In this document: piece by piece, positions 1 through 6,627 of the stretch
Numbering within the stretch: position 1 is the first letter of the stretch
How the letters are laid out: each line of letters starts with the position of its first letter
Assembly: GCA_947466535.1 (NCBI GenBank)
Contig: CANIEV010000011.1
Span: forward strand, 1 to 43,756
DNA: 43,756 nt
Direction: 5' to 3'
Origin: Betaproteobacteria bacterium
Lineage (GTDB): Bacteria > Pseudomonadota > Gammaproteobacteria > Burkholderiales > SG8-39
Position numbers and translations under genes: made by a program
The notes under the pieces: model-generated
The model's input: the letters and a program-made list of their open reading frames with translations, nothing else
What the model was told of the DNA's origin: nothing
Database searches by the model: none

Positions 1-46
1 ATCGGTTCGAGCGCAGCGAAGCAATCTCCTCGAACCGTGATCGTTG
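1..46. repeat. Dispersed repeat fragment with hairpin downstream of the 2OG oxygenase gene
   Basis: The 9-bp arms CGGTTCGAG (3-11) and CTCGAACCG (29-37) are exact reverse complements, enclosing a loop. The loop carries the motif GCGCAGCGAAGCAATC, which recurs in variant form at 35590-35609. On the minus strand the hairpin lies directly after the stop of the oxygenase gene, so it may serve as its transcription end. No clear T-run follows it. The element may continue beyond the window. Confidence 0.45.
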
Positions 47-1039
47 CTATGCCTTCTTGTTGCGGTAAGCGAATGCCTTATCAAACCGCCCGAGGATGTA
101 GTCGCCCGCGCTCACTTCCGGGTAGTTGGCCTTCTCTCCCGGCTGCACCACCGGCACGATAGGCGTGTCGAAGTCGGGATCGATGAACATCGCGATCGAC
201 AGCCGTTCCCTACCGGAGCTGTTGACCACCCGGTGCGGGTTGGACTTGAAGCGGTCGTTGCTCCAGCGACCGAGCAGGTCGCCGGAATTGATGACCAGCG
301 TTCCCGGGATCGGATGCGCAGTGACCCACTCGCCGCGGCGGGTGGCGACCTGCAGGCCGCCGACATCGTCCTGGTGCAGAAGCGTGATCACGCCGTAGTC
401 GGTGTGCGGCGCGACGCCGAACTGTTCCTCGCCCGCGTCGGGGTCCTGTGGGGGATACCACACCAGCGTGCCGCGGCTGATGGGTTTTGCCATGCGCCGG
501 CTGAAGTAGTCTTCCGGGGCGTTCAGGCTCACCGCGAGCGCGCGCAGCAGCATCTTCGAGCAGACGTGCGCGGCATCGAAGTAGGCGTTGAGCTGCGGCC
601 GCAGTTCGGGCATCCAGGCGGGCCAGCGGTTGGGGCCGATCATGCGGTTGCCGGCGAGGTAGTCCGGGTCATCGGCGGGCGTGTCGAGGCCCCAGATGAA
701 GCTCTCCTTCAGGTCGACCTTGGCCTTGTCGTACATCTTCGCCTGGCCCACCTGCAGGAAGCCGCGATGCCGATCGAGCGGCACGACTTCCATTTTCTTT
801 TCCTGCGGTTGCGCGAAGAAGCGCCGCGCCATCGCGTCGGTGTCGCGGATAAGATTTTCCGGGATGCCGTGGTTGCTGACGTAGAAAAAGCCGATGCGCT
901 CGGCCGCTTCGCGCATCTGCGCGCCGATCGCGGCCACCGCCGCCGTATCGCCCGCAGCCGAATCGACCGAGACGATGGGGCCAACGTCAATCACCGGAAT
1001 GTCGGCGACCTCGATATGTTTTGCAGTGGCGTAGTTCAT
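47..1039 (-). CDS. 2-oxoglutarate/Fe(II) oxygenase, isopenicillin-N-synthase-like family
   Basis: The 330-residue cytoplasmic oxygenase has the N-terminal DIOX_N-type segment (about 12-120) followed by the double-stranded beta-helix core. Iron ligands are visible as HTD (H212, D214) and NPHR (H269). The 2-oxoglutarate anchor is RERLS (R279, S281). The length fits the family. The family uses O2, Fe(II) and usually 2-oxoglutarate to hydroxylate or desaturate small molecules; the substrate here is unknown. It is the last gene of a minus-strand run with the AhpD-like, HD-domain, GST and creatininase-family genes and starts 10 bases after the AhpD-like stop. Its co-location with a PhnZ-like HD protein resembles PhnY/PhnZ-type two-oxygenase pathways, but this enzyme is not in PhnY's own subfamily. 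Confidence 0.9.
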   Translation of the reverse strand: MNYATAKHIEVADIPVIDVGPIVSVDSAAGDTAAVAAIGAQMREAAERIGFFYVSNHGIPENLIRDTDAMARRFFAQPQEKKMEVVPLDRHRGFLQVGQAKMYDKAKVDLKESFIWGLDTPADDPDYLAGNRMIGPNRWPAWMPELRPQLNAYFDAAHVCSKMLLRALAVSLNAPEDYFSRRMAKPISRGTLVWYPPQDPDAGEEQFGVAPHTDYGVITLLHQDDVGGLQVATRRGEWVTAHPIPGTLVINSGDLLGRWSNDRFKSNPHRVVNSSGRERLSIAMFIDPDFDTPIVPVVQPGEKANYPEVSAGDYILGRFDKAFAYRNKKA

Positions 1040-1049
1040 TTTCGGTCTT

Positions 1050-1649
1050 TCACTTCTTCGCTCCCGCGTCGGCCTCTTCCGAGTAGTAGCCGATCACATC
1101 TCCCGCGGTGGTGACGCCCAGGCCATTGAGCAGGCGGTTGGAGTAGTTGAAATAGGCGCAGACCTGGTTGACCTCGAGGATCTCGCCGTCGTCGCAGCCG
1201 ACAGCGCGCAGCGTGTCGATGTCGGATTTTTCCATCGAGCCGACATCGGCGGTGAGCTTGCGTGCGTAGTCGAGCAGCGCCGCCTCCTTGCCCTTGAACG
1301 CGAGCGCGGGATTGGCGGCATCGAGCGCGGCGCGGATCGCCTCCGAGCGTTCCTTGTCGCGGATCAGGCGACGCGCATTGGTCCAGTGGTGCTCGAGGCT
1401 GTAGGCGCAACGGTTGGTGATGCTCACGTACGACGCGACGACCTCGAGGAACCAGAAGGGCAGGGTGTTCTCGGGGTTGTGCAGCACGCTCTTGTAGAGC
1501 GCGAGGTGGCCTTCCATCGTGTGCGGCCGCAGGCTGTGGGCGCGCATCACGTTGTCCACCGTGCGGTGCGGCGTCATCACCTTCTCGTACATTGTCTTGA
1601 GCACGCCGATGGCTTCACCCACCGGAATCATGCGTATCCAGGCGCTCAT
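1050..1649 (-). CDS. AhpD-like / carboxymuconolactone decarboxylase-family protein with a CxxS site
   Basis: The 199-residue all-helical protein of the AhpD-like superfamily keeps the spacing of the AhpD active site. E69 lies 12 residues before C81, and H88 lies 7 after it, matching the AhpD E-C-C-H arrangement. The second, resolving cysteine is replaced by serine (CAYSLEHH, S84). Without a CxxC pair, the classical disulfide peroxidase cycle of AhpD is unlikely. A one-cysteine peroxidase, or an isomerase/decarboxylase role, is possible. It lies between the HD-domain gene and the 2OG oxygenase gene in the same minus-strand run, so it probably handles an intermediate or protects the oxygenases. 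The specific function is not known. Confidence 0.82.
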   Translation of the reverse strand: MSAWIRMIPVGEAIGVLKTMYEKVMTPHRTVDNVMRAHSLRPHTMEGHLALYKSVLHNPENTLPFWFLEVVASYVSITNRCAYSLEHHWTNARRLIRDKERSEAIRAALDAANPALAFKGKEAALLDYARKLTADVGSMEKSDIDTLRAVGCDDGEILEVNQVCAYFNYSNRLLNGLGVTTAGDVIGYYSEEADAGAKK

Positions 1650-1678
1650 CGATTCGGTCTTTCTTTTCAGTCGTCCGC

Positions 1679-2287
1679 TCAGTCAGTCGGATAGCGGGGC
1701 TTCGGCGGGCGCGCGAACAGGCGCTGCACCATGGGCTCAAACACTTCCAGCGGTGCGCAGTCGTAGGCGGGGTCGGTGGCGGCCTGGTCGTACTTGGCAA
1801 CAAAGGTCGCCGCCCAGTCGAAATGCGGATGGCCGCGCCAGCGCTCGCGTTCGTGCTGCTTGACGCCGGGAAGCTCGGGCGAATGCAGGTTCTGGAAGAT
1901 CGCGTGCCGGTGCAGCATCCAGTAGTTGCGGTCGGATATGTACGCGCCCATCAGTGCGGCGGCAAAGGCGCCGTGCATCGAGGGGCAGGCGATGAAGCCG
2001 ATGTCGTGCAACAGCGCCACCACGATGTCTTCTTCTTCCAGGCCATCGTGCATCGCCATGGTCGCCGACTGCAGGCAGTGGCGGTAGTTGTTCACCATGT
2101 AGCCGAAGGTGGCGTCGTCCTTCGAGTCGGCGAGCATGCGAAGCACCTGGCGCGCCTGTTCTTCCGCGTAATAGGTGCCGCGCTGGCGGTTGAGCAGGGC
2201 CCAGTCCGCCGCCTTGAACTCCTCGAGCGAGACCTTCTCGACGTAGTCCCATCCGGACCTGAGCAGCGGGCTGTAGCGGTCTTTCAT
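1679..2287 (-). CDS. HD-domain metalloprotein related to PhnZ-type mixed-valent diiron oxygenases
   Basis: The 202-residue HD-superfamily protein carries YRHCLQSA (H70), LLHDIG (H94, D95), H105, the pair H126/H128, and KYDQ (D167). This is enough ligands for a dinuclear metal site. The HCLQ-A signature and the late Asp resemble PhnZ/TmpB, which oxidatively cleave hydroxylated phosphonates, rather than ordinary nucleotide phosphohydrolases. The Tyr/Glu pair that PhnZ uses for substrate gating, 10 and 7 residues before the first His, is Thr and Tyr here, so phosphonate activity should not be assumed. It is encoded with a 2OG/Fe(II) oxygenase three genes on. The alternative is a metal-dependent phosphohydrolase. 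The family placement is good; the reaction is open. Confidence 0.8.
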   Translation of the reverse strand: MKDRYSPLLRSGWDYVEKVSLEEFKAADWALLNRQRGTYYAEEQARQVLRMLADSKDDATFGYMVNNYRHCLQSATMAMHDGLEEEDIVVALLHDIGFIACPSMHGAFAAALMGAYISDRNYWMLHRHAIFQNLHSPELPGVKQHERERWRGHPHFDWAATFVAKYDQAATDPAYDCAPLEVFEPMVQRLFARPPKPRYPTD

Positions 2288-2305
2288 TTGCGCGCCGTCC
2301 TGCGA

Positions 2306-2953
2306 TCAGGACGCTAGCTGCGCGGCGATCCAGCTCGCGGTTGCGGTGCGCCAGGGTTCGAGCGCGGCGACCACCGCGGGATCGGCATTCACCGCGATCT
2401 GCCAGTCGACGAGTTCGGGCGGCAGTTCGAGCGGCTGGCCGATCGCATCGAGCAGCAACTGCGCGAGCGGCACCGTGACCGCCGGGCCGCAATCGGCCAG
2501 GCCGAGGAAATCGCCCGCGAGGAACGGCCGCAGGAGAGAAAGCTTTGCCAGCTGGTCGATGCGGCGGCGGACGTCGGCGGTGCGCGCCTCGAGCAGCGCC
2601 GGATCGCGTTTGGAGGGCGCAATCAGCGGGAACAGCGCGCGCACCGACGGGTCTAGGTGCAGGTCGTGGAAGCGCGAGAGGAACCGGGATGTAGCTCGGT
2701 CGCGTGGCGGCGTGGGCAGCATCCGCGGCGCGGGGTAGCACTCCTCGAGGTATTCGTTGATTGCCTCGGACTCCGCGAGGATGTATCCCTCGTCGTTGAT
2801 CGCGGGCATCGTGCCGGTCGGGACGATCGCGCGGTACGCCTCCGAACGGTAGCCCTCGGGCGGTTCGATTTCGTGGAAGGAGACGTTCTTCGAGAGGAGC
2901 ACGATGCGCACCTTGGCGCTGTAGCTCGATAGGGGCAGTGCGTAGAAGATCAT
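2306..2953 (-). CDS. Glutathione S-transferase family protein
   Basis: The 215-residue two-domain GST has an N-terminal thioredoxin-like domain (about 1-75) with the catalytic-region serines in LSSYSAKV (9-12), the cis-proline loop TMPAI (P50), and the glutathione-binding ES pair (E61, S62). A helical C-terminal domain follows. The SSYS start is like that of the zeta/maleylacetoacetate isomerase and related bacterial classes. Such enzymes conjugate glutathione or isomerise and dehalogenate small acids in the cytoplasm. Its start codon overlaps the creatininase-family stop (ATGA), so the two are translationally coupled. The HD-domain gene follows after a short gap. The substrate is unknown. 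Confidence 0.9.
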   Translation of the reverse strand: MIFYALPLSSYSAKVRIVLLSKNVSFHEIEPPEGYRSEAYRAIVPTGTMPAINDEGYILAESEAINEYLEECYPAPRMLPTPPRDRATSRFLSRFHDLHLDPSVRALFPLIAPSKRDPALLEARTADVRRRIDQLAKLSLLRPFLAGDFLGLADCGPAVTVPLAQLLLDAIGQPLELPPELVDWQIAVNADPAVVAALEPWRTATASWIAAQLAS

Positions 2954-3729
2954 GGTTCAGCCAGAAAGGCCCGGTAGTCGTCGATGGCGCCCGTGATCGA
3001 GGCCTCGAGCAGGGCACGGCCGTGCTCGGGGCGCGCGAGCGCCGAATCCGAGCCGACCCGTCCGTCGGGAAATGCGGCTCGATGGGTGCGTGCATCCCAG
3101 TGGTTGTCACCACCGTGGTCACGAATGAATTCTACCGGGAGTACCGGGGGTGCTGCATCGGCGCCTGCGCGCGCGACATCCACCATGCGGGCGTCGACAT
3201 GCTGGGTGATTGCAATTTCACTCGGCGTCGCGTGCATGCCTTCGCCCGCGCCGTACAGTTCGTGGCGAAGCCGGTTGGCCTCGGGGTATTCCCACCAGCT
3301 GCGAAGGCGGCAGCGAGGCGCGTTGCCCGGTCGGGTGCCGAGGCTCCAGCCCGAGTAGATGTCCTGGAACACCGCGCGCGCGGGGGCGATGTTGCCGCCG
3401 TGTCCGTTGATGAAATAGAAGCGCTCGAAACCCTGGCGCGCGAGTGAGAGCACATAGTCCTCGATCAGGGCCATCAGGGTGGTGGCCCTTACTGAAACCG
3501 TACCTGGAAAGCCGAGGTTGAACTGCGCCACGCCGATCGCAAGCGTAGGACCCACGAGTGCGTCGATCCGCGCGCCCAGGCCGTGCGCCACCGATTCGGC
3601 GGTCTGCGCGTCGGTGCCGATTTTTCCGATCGGCCCGTGCTGTTCGGTGGAGCCGAGCGGTATCACCACGCCGCGCGAGCGGGCGAGGTAGGCCTCGACT
3701 TCTTTCCAGGTGGAGTGTGCGAGCAGCAT
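2950..3729 (-). CDS. Creatininase-family amidohydrolase
   Basis: The 259-residue member of the creatininase superfamily has PLGSTEQHG with metal ligands E29 and H31, D40 in the GTDAQ segment, NGHGGN (H110) and MHATPSE (E171). These enzymes hydrolyse cyclic or linear amides at a two-metal site. As recalled, authentic creatininase has NGHYEN, with the Glu binding the second metal; here that position is glycine (G112), as in the FAPy-deformylase and MftE-like branches. Creatinine is therefore not the safe substrate guess. It is the first gene of the minus-strand five-gene run and overlaps the GST gene by ATGA. A divergent ABC ATPase gene begins 78 bases away. Confidence 0.85.
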   Translation of the reverse strand: MLLAHSTWKEVEAYLARSRGVVIPLGSTEQHGPIGKIGTDAQTAESVAHGLGARIDALVGPTLAIGVAQFNLGFPGTVSVRATTLMALIEDYVLSLARQGFERFYFINGHGGNIAPARAVFQDIYSGWSLGTRPGNAPRCRLRSWWEYPEANRLRHELYGAGEGMHATPSEIAITQHVDARMVDVARAGADAAPPVLPVEFIRDHGGDNHWDARTHRAAFPDGRVGSDSALARPEHGRALLEASITGAIDDYRAFLAEP

Positions 3730-3750
3730 CGGAAGGCGGTGTCCTGTCCC

Positions 3751-3756
3751 TATAAT
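3751..3756 (+). promoter_or_regulatory. Candidate -10 box (TATAAT) in the divergent intergenic region
   Basis: A perfect TATAAT sits between the creatininase-family start (3729, minus) and the ABC ATPase start (3807, plus), about 50 bases before the latter. No convincing -35 box is seen at the expected distance, so this is only a candidate. The reverse strand reads TATTAT at nearly the same place, so it could serve either direction. Confidence 0.35.
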
Positions 3757-3806
3757 AGTCGTGTTCGGTGCCGCTGAATGCGGCGGCCCACCCTGGAGCG
3801 TAATTG

Positions 3807-4559
3807 ATGGCGAACGATGCGGCGTCCGCGATGATCGAAGTCACCGGCATTTCGAAGTGGTTCGGCGATTTTCGCGCATTATCCGACGTAAGTCTGCGCG
3901 TCGGCGCGGCGGAAAAAGTGGTGATCTGCGGCCCCTCCGGCTCGGGGAAGTCCACGCTTATCCGCTGCATCTGCCGTCTCGAGCGCCATCAGCAGGGAAA
4001 CATCGTGGTGGACGGCGTCGAACTCAACGATAACAAACGAAATCTCGCGAAGATTCACAGCGAGGTCGGCATGGTGTTCCAGCAGTTCAACCTGTTTCCG
4101 CATCTGACGGTGCTGCAGAACCTGATGCTCGCGCCGGTGCAGGTGCGCGGCATGTCGCGCACCGAGGCCGAAGAGCTTGCGCGGCACTATCTGGAGCGGG
4201 TCCGGATTCCGGAGCAGGCGGACAAGTACCCCGGCCAGCTCTCCGGCGGTCAGCAGCAGCGGGTGGCGATTGCACGGTCGCTCTGCATGCGGCCGAAGAT
4301 CATGCTGTTCGACGAGCCAACCTCGGCGCTCGACCCGGAGATGATTGGCGAGGTGCTGGAAGTGATGGAAGGCCTCGCGCGCGAGGGTATGACGATGATC
4401 TGCGTGACCCACGAAATGGGATTTGCGCGCAAGGTGGCCGACACCATGATTTTCATGGACCGCGGCGAGATCGTCGAAAAGGCCCCGCCCGCGGAATTCT
4501 TCAGCGCCCCGCGCACCGAGCGCTGCCGGGAATTTCTTAGCCAGATATTGCATCACTGA
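3807..4559 (+). CDS. Polar amino acid ABC transporter, ATP-binding protein (GlnQ/HisP type)
   Basis: The 250-residue ATPase has Walker A GPSGSGKST (42-50), the Q-loop VFQQFNLFPH (about 90-99), signature LSGGQQQR (145-152), Walker B MLFDEPTSALDP (166-177) and H-loop H202. It would power uptake of a polar amino acid or amino-acid-like solute. I chose the ATG at 3807 because GGAG (3795-3798) lies 8 bases upstream; a TTG directly before it is also open. The matching permease and binding-protein genes are not downstream in the same operon but on the opposite strand, converging on this gene, which is unusual. The closing intergenic region is packed with hairpins. Confidence 0.93.
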   Translation: MANDAASAMIEVTGISKWFGDFRALSDVSLRVGAAEKVVICGPSGSGKSTLIRCICRLERHQQGNIVVDGVELNDNKRNLAKIHSEVGMVFQQFNLFPHLTVLQNLMLAPVQVRGMSRTEAEELARHYLERVRIPEQADKYPGQLSGGQQQRVAIARSLCMRPKIMLFDEPTSALDPEMIGEVLEVMEGLAREGMTMICVTHEMGFARKVADTMIFMDRGEIVEKAPPAEFFSAPRTERCREFLSQILHH

Positions 4560-4642
4560 CGGGACGGCTTCGAGGGATTCCCTCTTTACCGCCAAGGCGC
4601 CAAGGAAGCCAAGGACGCCAAGAAAAACATTGCACGCGCTAA

Positions 4643-4667
4643 CAAAGCCCGCTCGACGCGGGCTTTG
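4643..4667. terminator. Hairpin CAAAGCCCGC / GCGGGCTTTG
   Basis: A 10-bp perfect stem with a 5-base TCGAC loop follows the ABC ATPase stop by about 80 bases. The same 25-base sequence occurs again at 35668-35692. The A-rich side before it and the TTT in the stem make it a plausible bidirectional intrinsic terminator. Confidence 0.6.
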
Positions 4668-4683
4668 CGGGGGTGGGAGGGGT

Positions 4684-4717
4684 AACGGGGAGGGCGGGCT
4701 CTCCCGCCCTCCCCGTT
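4684..4717. terminator. 15-bp GC-rich hairpin followed by T-rich tract
   Basis: AACGGGGAGGGCGGG (4684-4698) pairs perfectly with CCCGCCCTCCCCGTT (4703-4717) over a CTCT loop. The T-rich tract at 4731-4746 follows, with two TTTT runs. It is very stable and is placed between convergent genes. Confidence 0.65.
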
Positions 4718-4784
4718 CCGAAGCCTTCCGGTTTTGGTTTTGCTTTCTTGGCGCCTTGGCGGTTAGAAGAGATTCTTCGTGACT

Positions 4785-5543
4785 CTAATGCCGCCCCCGC
4801 GCCATCCTCCGCTCCAGCGTGCGCACGCCCCACGAAACAATCAGGATCAGCGCAAGATACTCGGCCACGAGGAAGGTGTAGATCTCCAGCGGCCGGTATT
4901 CGGTGACATTCAACTCGTTGGCGCGGCGGGTGAGTTCCTGCAGTCCGACCACCGACACCAGCGATGACATCTTGAGCACGTAGACGAACTGGTTGCCCAA
5001 TGCCGGCAGGATGTGGCGGATTGCCTGCGGGAAGATGATGAATCGGAAAGCCTGCCAGCGAGACAGGCCGAGCGTCTCCGCCGCCTCCCGCTGGCCGCGC
5101 GGCACCGACTGGATGCCGGCGCGGAAGACTTCTGCCTCGAAGGCGGCGTCTGACAGTGCAAGCGTGATCAGCCCCGCGACGAAGGTGCCGAACTGCAGCC
5201 CGGTGATCACCGGCAGGCCGTAGTAGACCCAGAGCAGCAGCACCAGCATCGGCACTGCGCGAAAGCACTCCACATAGATGCGGTTCACCCAGCGCAGCGC
5301 CGGGTTCTGCGACAGCCCGGCGATTGCGAGCAGCATGCCGAGCACCACGGCCACTGCGATCGAACAGATCGACAGCGTGATCGTAAGCCCCAGTCCTGCG
5401 AGCATGAACTGGATGTTTGTCTGCCCTTTGGGCATGGCTGGATTGAAGACGTACCAGCCCCACTGGTAGTTCGAATCGCCGCAACCGGCGAGCAGCATCG
5501 CCGCGCAGACGAGCAGGGCGGTCGAAAGCAGGCGGGGCTTCAT
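4785..5543 (-). CDS. Polar amino acid ABC transporter permease with an N-terminal lipobox
   Basis: The 252-residue HisM/GlnP-type inner-membrane permease has several hydrophobic helices. The cytoplasmic EAA loop is ALSDAAFEAEVFRAGIQSV, running on to the conserved G of RGQREAAETLGL. The unusual part is the front: MKPRLLSTALLVCAAMLLAGCGD reads as a lipoprotein signal, with lipobox LAGC (18-21) before the first permease helix. This suggests processing and lipidation, or simply an extra N-terminal anchor. It lies 101 bases after the binding-protein gene in the same minus-strand unit. Only one permease is present, so the channel would be a homodimer. No clear Shine-Dalgarno is seen before the start. 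Confidence 0.88.
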   Translation of the reverse strand: MKPRLLSTALLVCAAMLLAGCGDSNYQWGWYVFNPAMPKGQTNIQFMLAGLGLTITLSICSIAVAVVLGMLLAIAGLSQNPALRWVNRIYVECFRAVPMLVLLLWVYYGLPVITGLQFGTFVAGLITLALSDAAFEAEVFRAGIQSVPRGQREAAETLGLSRWQAFRFIIFPQAIRHILPALGNQFVYVLKMSSLVSVVGLQELTRRANELNVTEYRPLEIYTFLVAEYLALILIVSWGVRTLERRMARGRH

Positions 5544-5644
5544 GGCGAAAAAGGGGGCATCAATCAGAGGTTCATCAATGCAAACGCCGCGCGGGTCCGG
5601 CGGTGAGGCCGGGCGCGCGCGGCGCCTTGGGTTGTTTCAGCGGA

Positions 5645-6436
5645 TTACTTGCTGCCGAGCCACTTCGCTTCGAGCTGGTCGAAGAAGCCTTCGGACGTCT
5701 TCAGCGCAACCCAGTTGTTGACGAAGTTCACCCAGACCGGGTCGTTCTGCGCCACCGGAAACGCGAAGGGACGCTTGTTGCGCATTTCCTTGCTGGTGCC
5801 CACGATAGACAACTGCGGATAGGTCTTGGCAAGCGTGCCCGCTTCGATGTTGCTGGTGATCGTCACCTGCGCGCGGCCGGCAAGCACTTCCTGATAGCCG
5901 TTCGCCGGCTTCTCTACCGCCTTCACCGTCGCATTCGGGAATATCTGCTTCGCCTGTTCCTCGAACACCGTGCCGAGCAGCACCGCCACTGTCACGCCCT
6001 TCTTGTTGATGTCCGCCCAGGTCTTGAATTTCGCGGCGTCCTTTTTCTGCACCAGCGGCATCGTGCCGGCTTCGAGGTAGGGCGAGCTGAACGCGACGAT
6101 TTTGGCGCGCGCGATGTTGAGCGAGGCGCCGGAGAAGATGTCGAAGCGGTCGGAGGTGATGCCGGCCACGAGGGTTGCCCATTCGGCTGGCACCCATTCG
6201 ACCTTGACGCCCATGTCCTTGGCGAGCTGTTCCATCGCCTCGATGTCAAAGCCCTTGTAGGTGTTGGTGGCGGGGTCCTTGATCGACATCGGGTTGAAGT
6301 CTCCGGTGGTGCCCACGCGCAGCGTTCCGCGTTCGAGCACCGTCTGCAGGTGCGATTTGGTCTGGGCTTGTGCGCCCTGCACAAAAGTGAGGCCCGCGAG
6401 CGCAAGCGCCGCAGCAAGAATTCGGAACGGCTTCAT
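5645..6436 (-). CDS. Periplasmic solute-binding protein, family 3 (polar amino acid type)
   Basis: The protein is 263 residues from the chosen start, with a clear signal peptide of about 25 residues ending AQGAQA/Q. It is followed by the SBP family 3 fold with GTLRVGTTGDFNPM and GFDIEAMEQLA motifs. I chose the ATG at 6436 because GGGAG lies 6 bases upstream and the signal peptide then starts correctly. An earlier ATG at 6442 would overlap the ribosome site, and one at 6463 adds an unneeded hydrophilic extension. It delivers ligand to the permease encoded downstream (4785-5543). The ligand is not predictable. It diverges from soxB, whose substrate is sarcosine. Confidence 0.9.
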   Translation of the reverse strand: MKPFRILAAALALAGLTFVQGAQAQTKSHLQTVLERGTLRVGTTGDFNPMSIKDPATNTYKGFDIEAMEQLAKDMGVKVEWVPAEWATLVAGITSDRFDIFSGASLNIARAKIVAFSSPYLEAGTMPLVQKKDAAKFKTWADINKKGVTVAVLLGTVFEEQAKQIFPNATVKAVEKPANGYQEVLAGRAQVTITSNIEAGTLAKTYPQLSIVGTSKEMRNKRPFAFPVAQNDPVWVNFVNNWVALKTSEGFFDQLEAKWLGSK

Positions 6437-6578
6437 GAACATCTCCCTGGAGTCGGAAATCAAACGGTAAAGATAGCATTTTTCCTGCCCGCGGCAAGGC
6501 GGCTTTTGGGCATTTGCTTATGCCCGCCGTACGGGGATCGGGACAATCGCGTGGCACCGGGCTGGCCCGGTATCTGAC

Positions 6579-6605
6579 TTCGGACATAATCCGGACATTT
6601 CCGGA
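6579..6605 (+). promoter_or_regulatory. Candidate promoter/operator for soxBDAG with phased repeats
   Basis: A CATAAT -10-like box (6585-6590) lies 37 bases before the soxB start. It is embedded in CGGACAT direct repeats at 6581-6587 and 6592-6598, an 11-base period. TCCGGA occurs at 6590-6595 and 6600-6605. This same-face repetition suggests a regulator site. No good -35 box was found, which fits an activator-dependent promoter. Confidence 0.35.
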
Positions 6606-6627
6606 GCCGTTTTTCGCGTTTTCTTTG

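Larger units (their letters stand above)
4588..4763. repeat. Nested inverted-repeat module between convergent genes
   Basis: The outer arms are a 17-bp exact inverted repeat, ACCGCCAAGGCGCCAAG (4588-4604) and its complement (4747-4763). Inside lie two strong hairpins, listed separately. The outer arm sequence and the first hairpin both recur at 35552-35692. This is a dispersed intergenic repeat unit that also serves as a bidirectional terminator between the ATPase and permease genes. No coding function is seen. Confidence 0.75.

Noticed and set aside
2950-3729. True creatininase
   Set aside because: The second-metal Glu motif NGHYEN is NGHGGN here and no creatinase gene is found, so only the superfamily is assigned.
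4588-4763. CRISPR array or small transposon
   Set aside because: There are no regularly spaced repeats, spacers, transposase or target duplications; the structure is nested inverted repeats.
6437-6627. Glycine riboswitch before soxB or the binding protein gene
   Set aside because: No tandem aptamer-like conserved stems were recognised, and the leader space is too short for a usual tandem glycine riboswitch.
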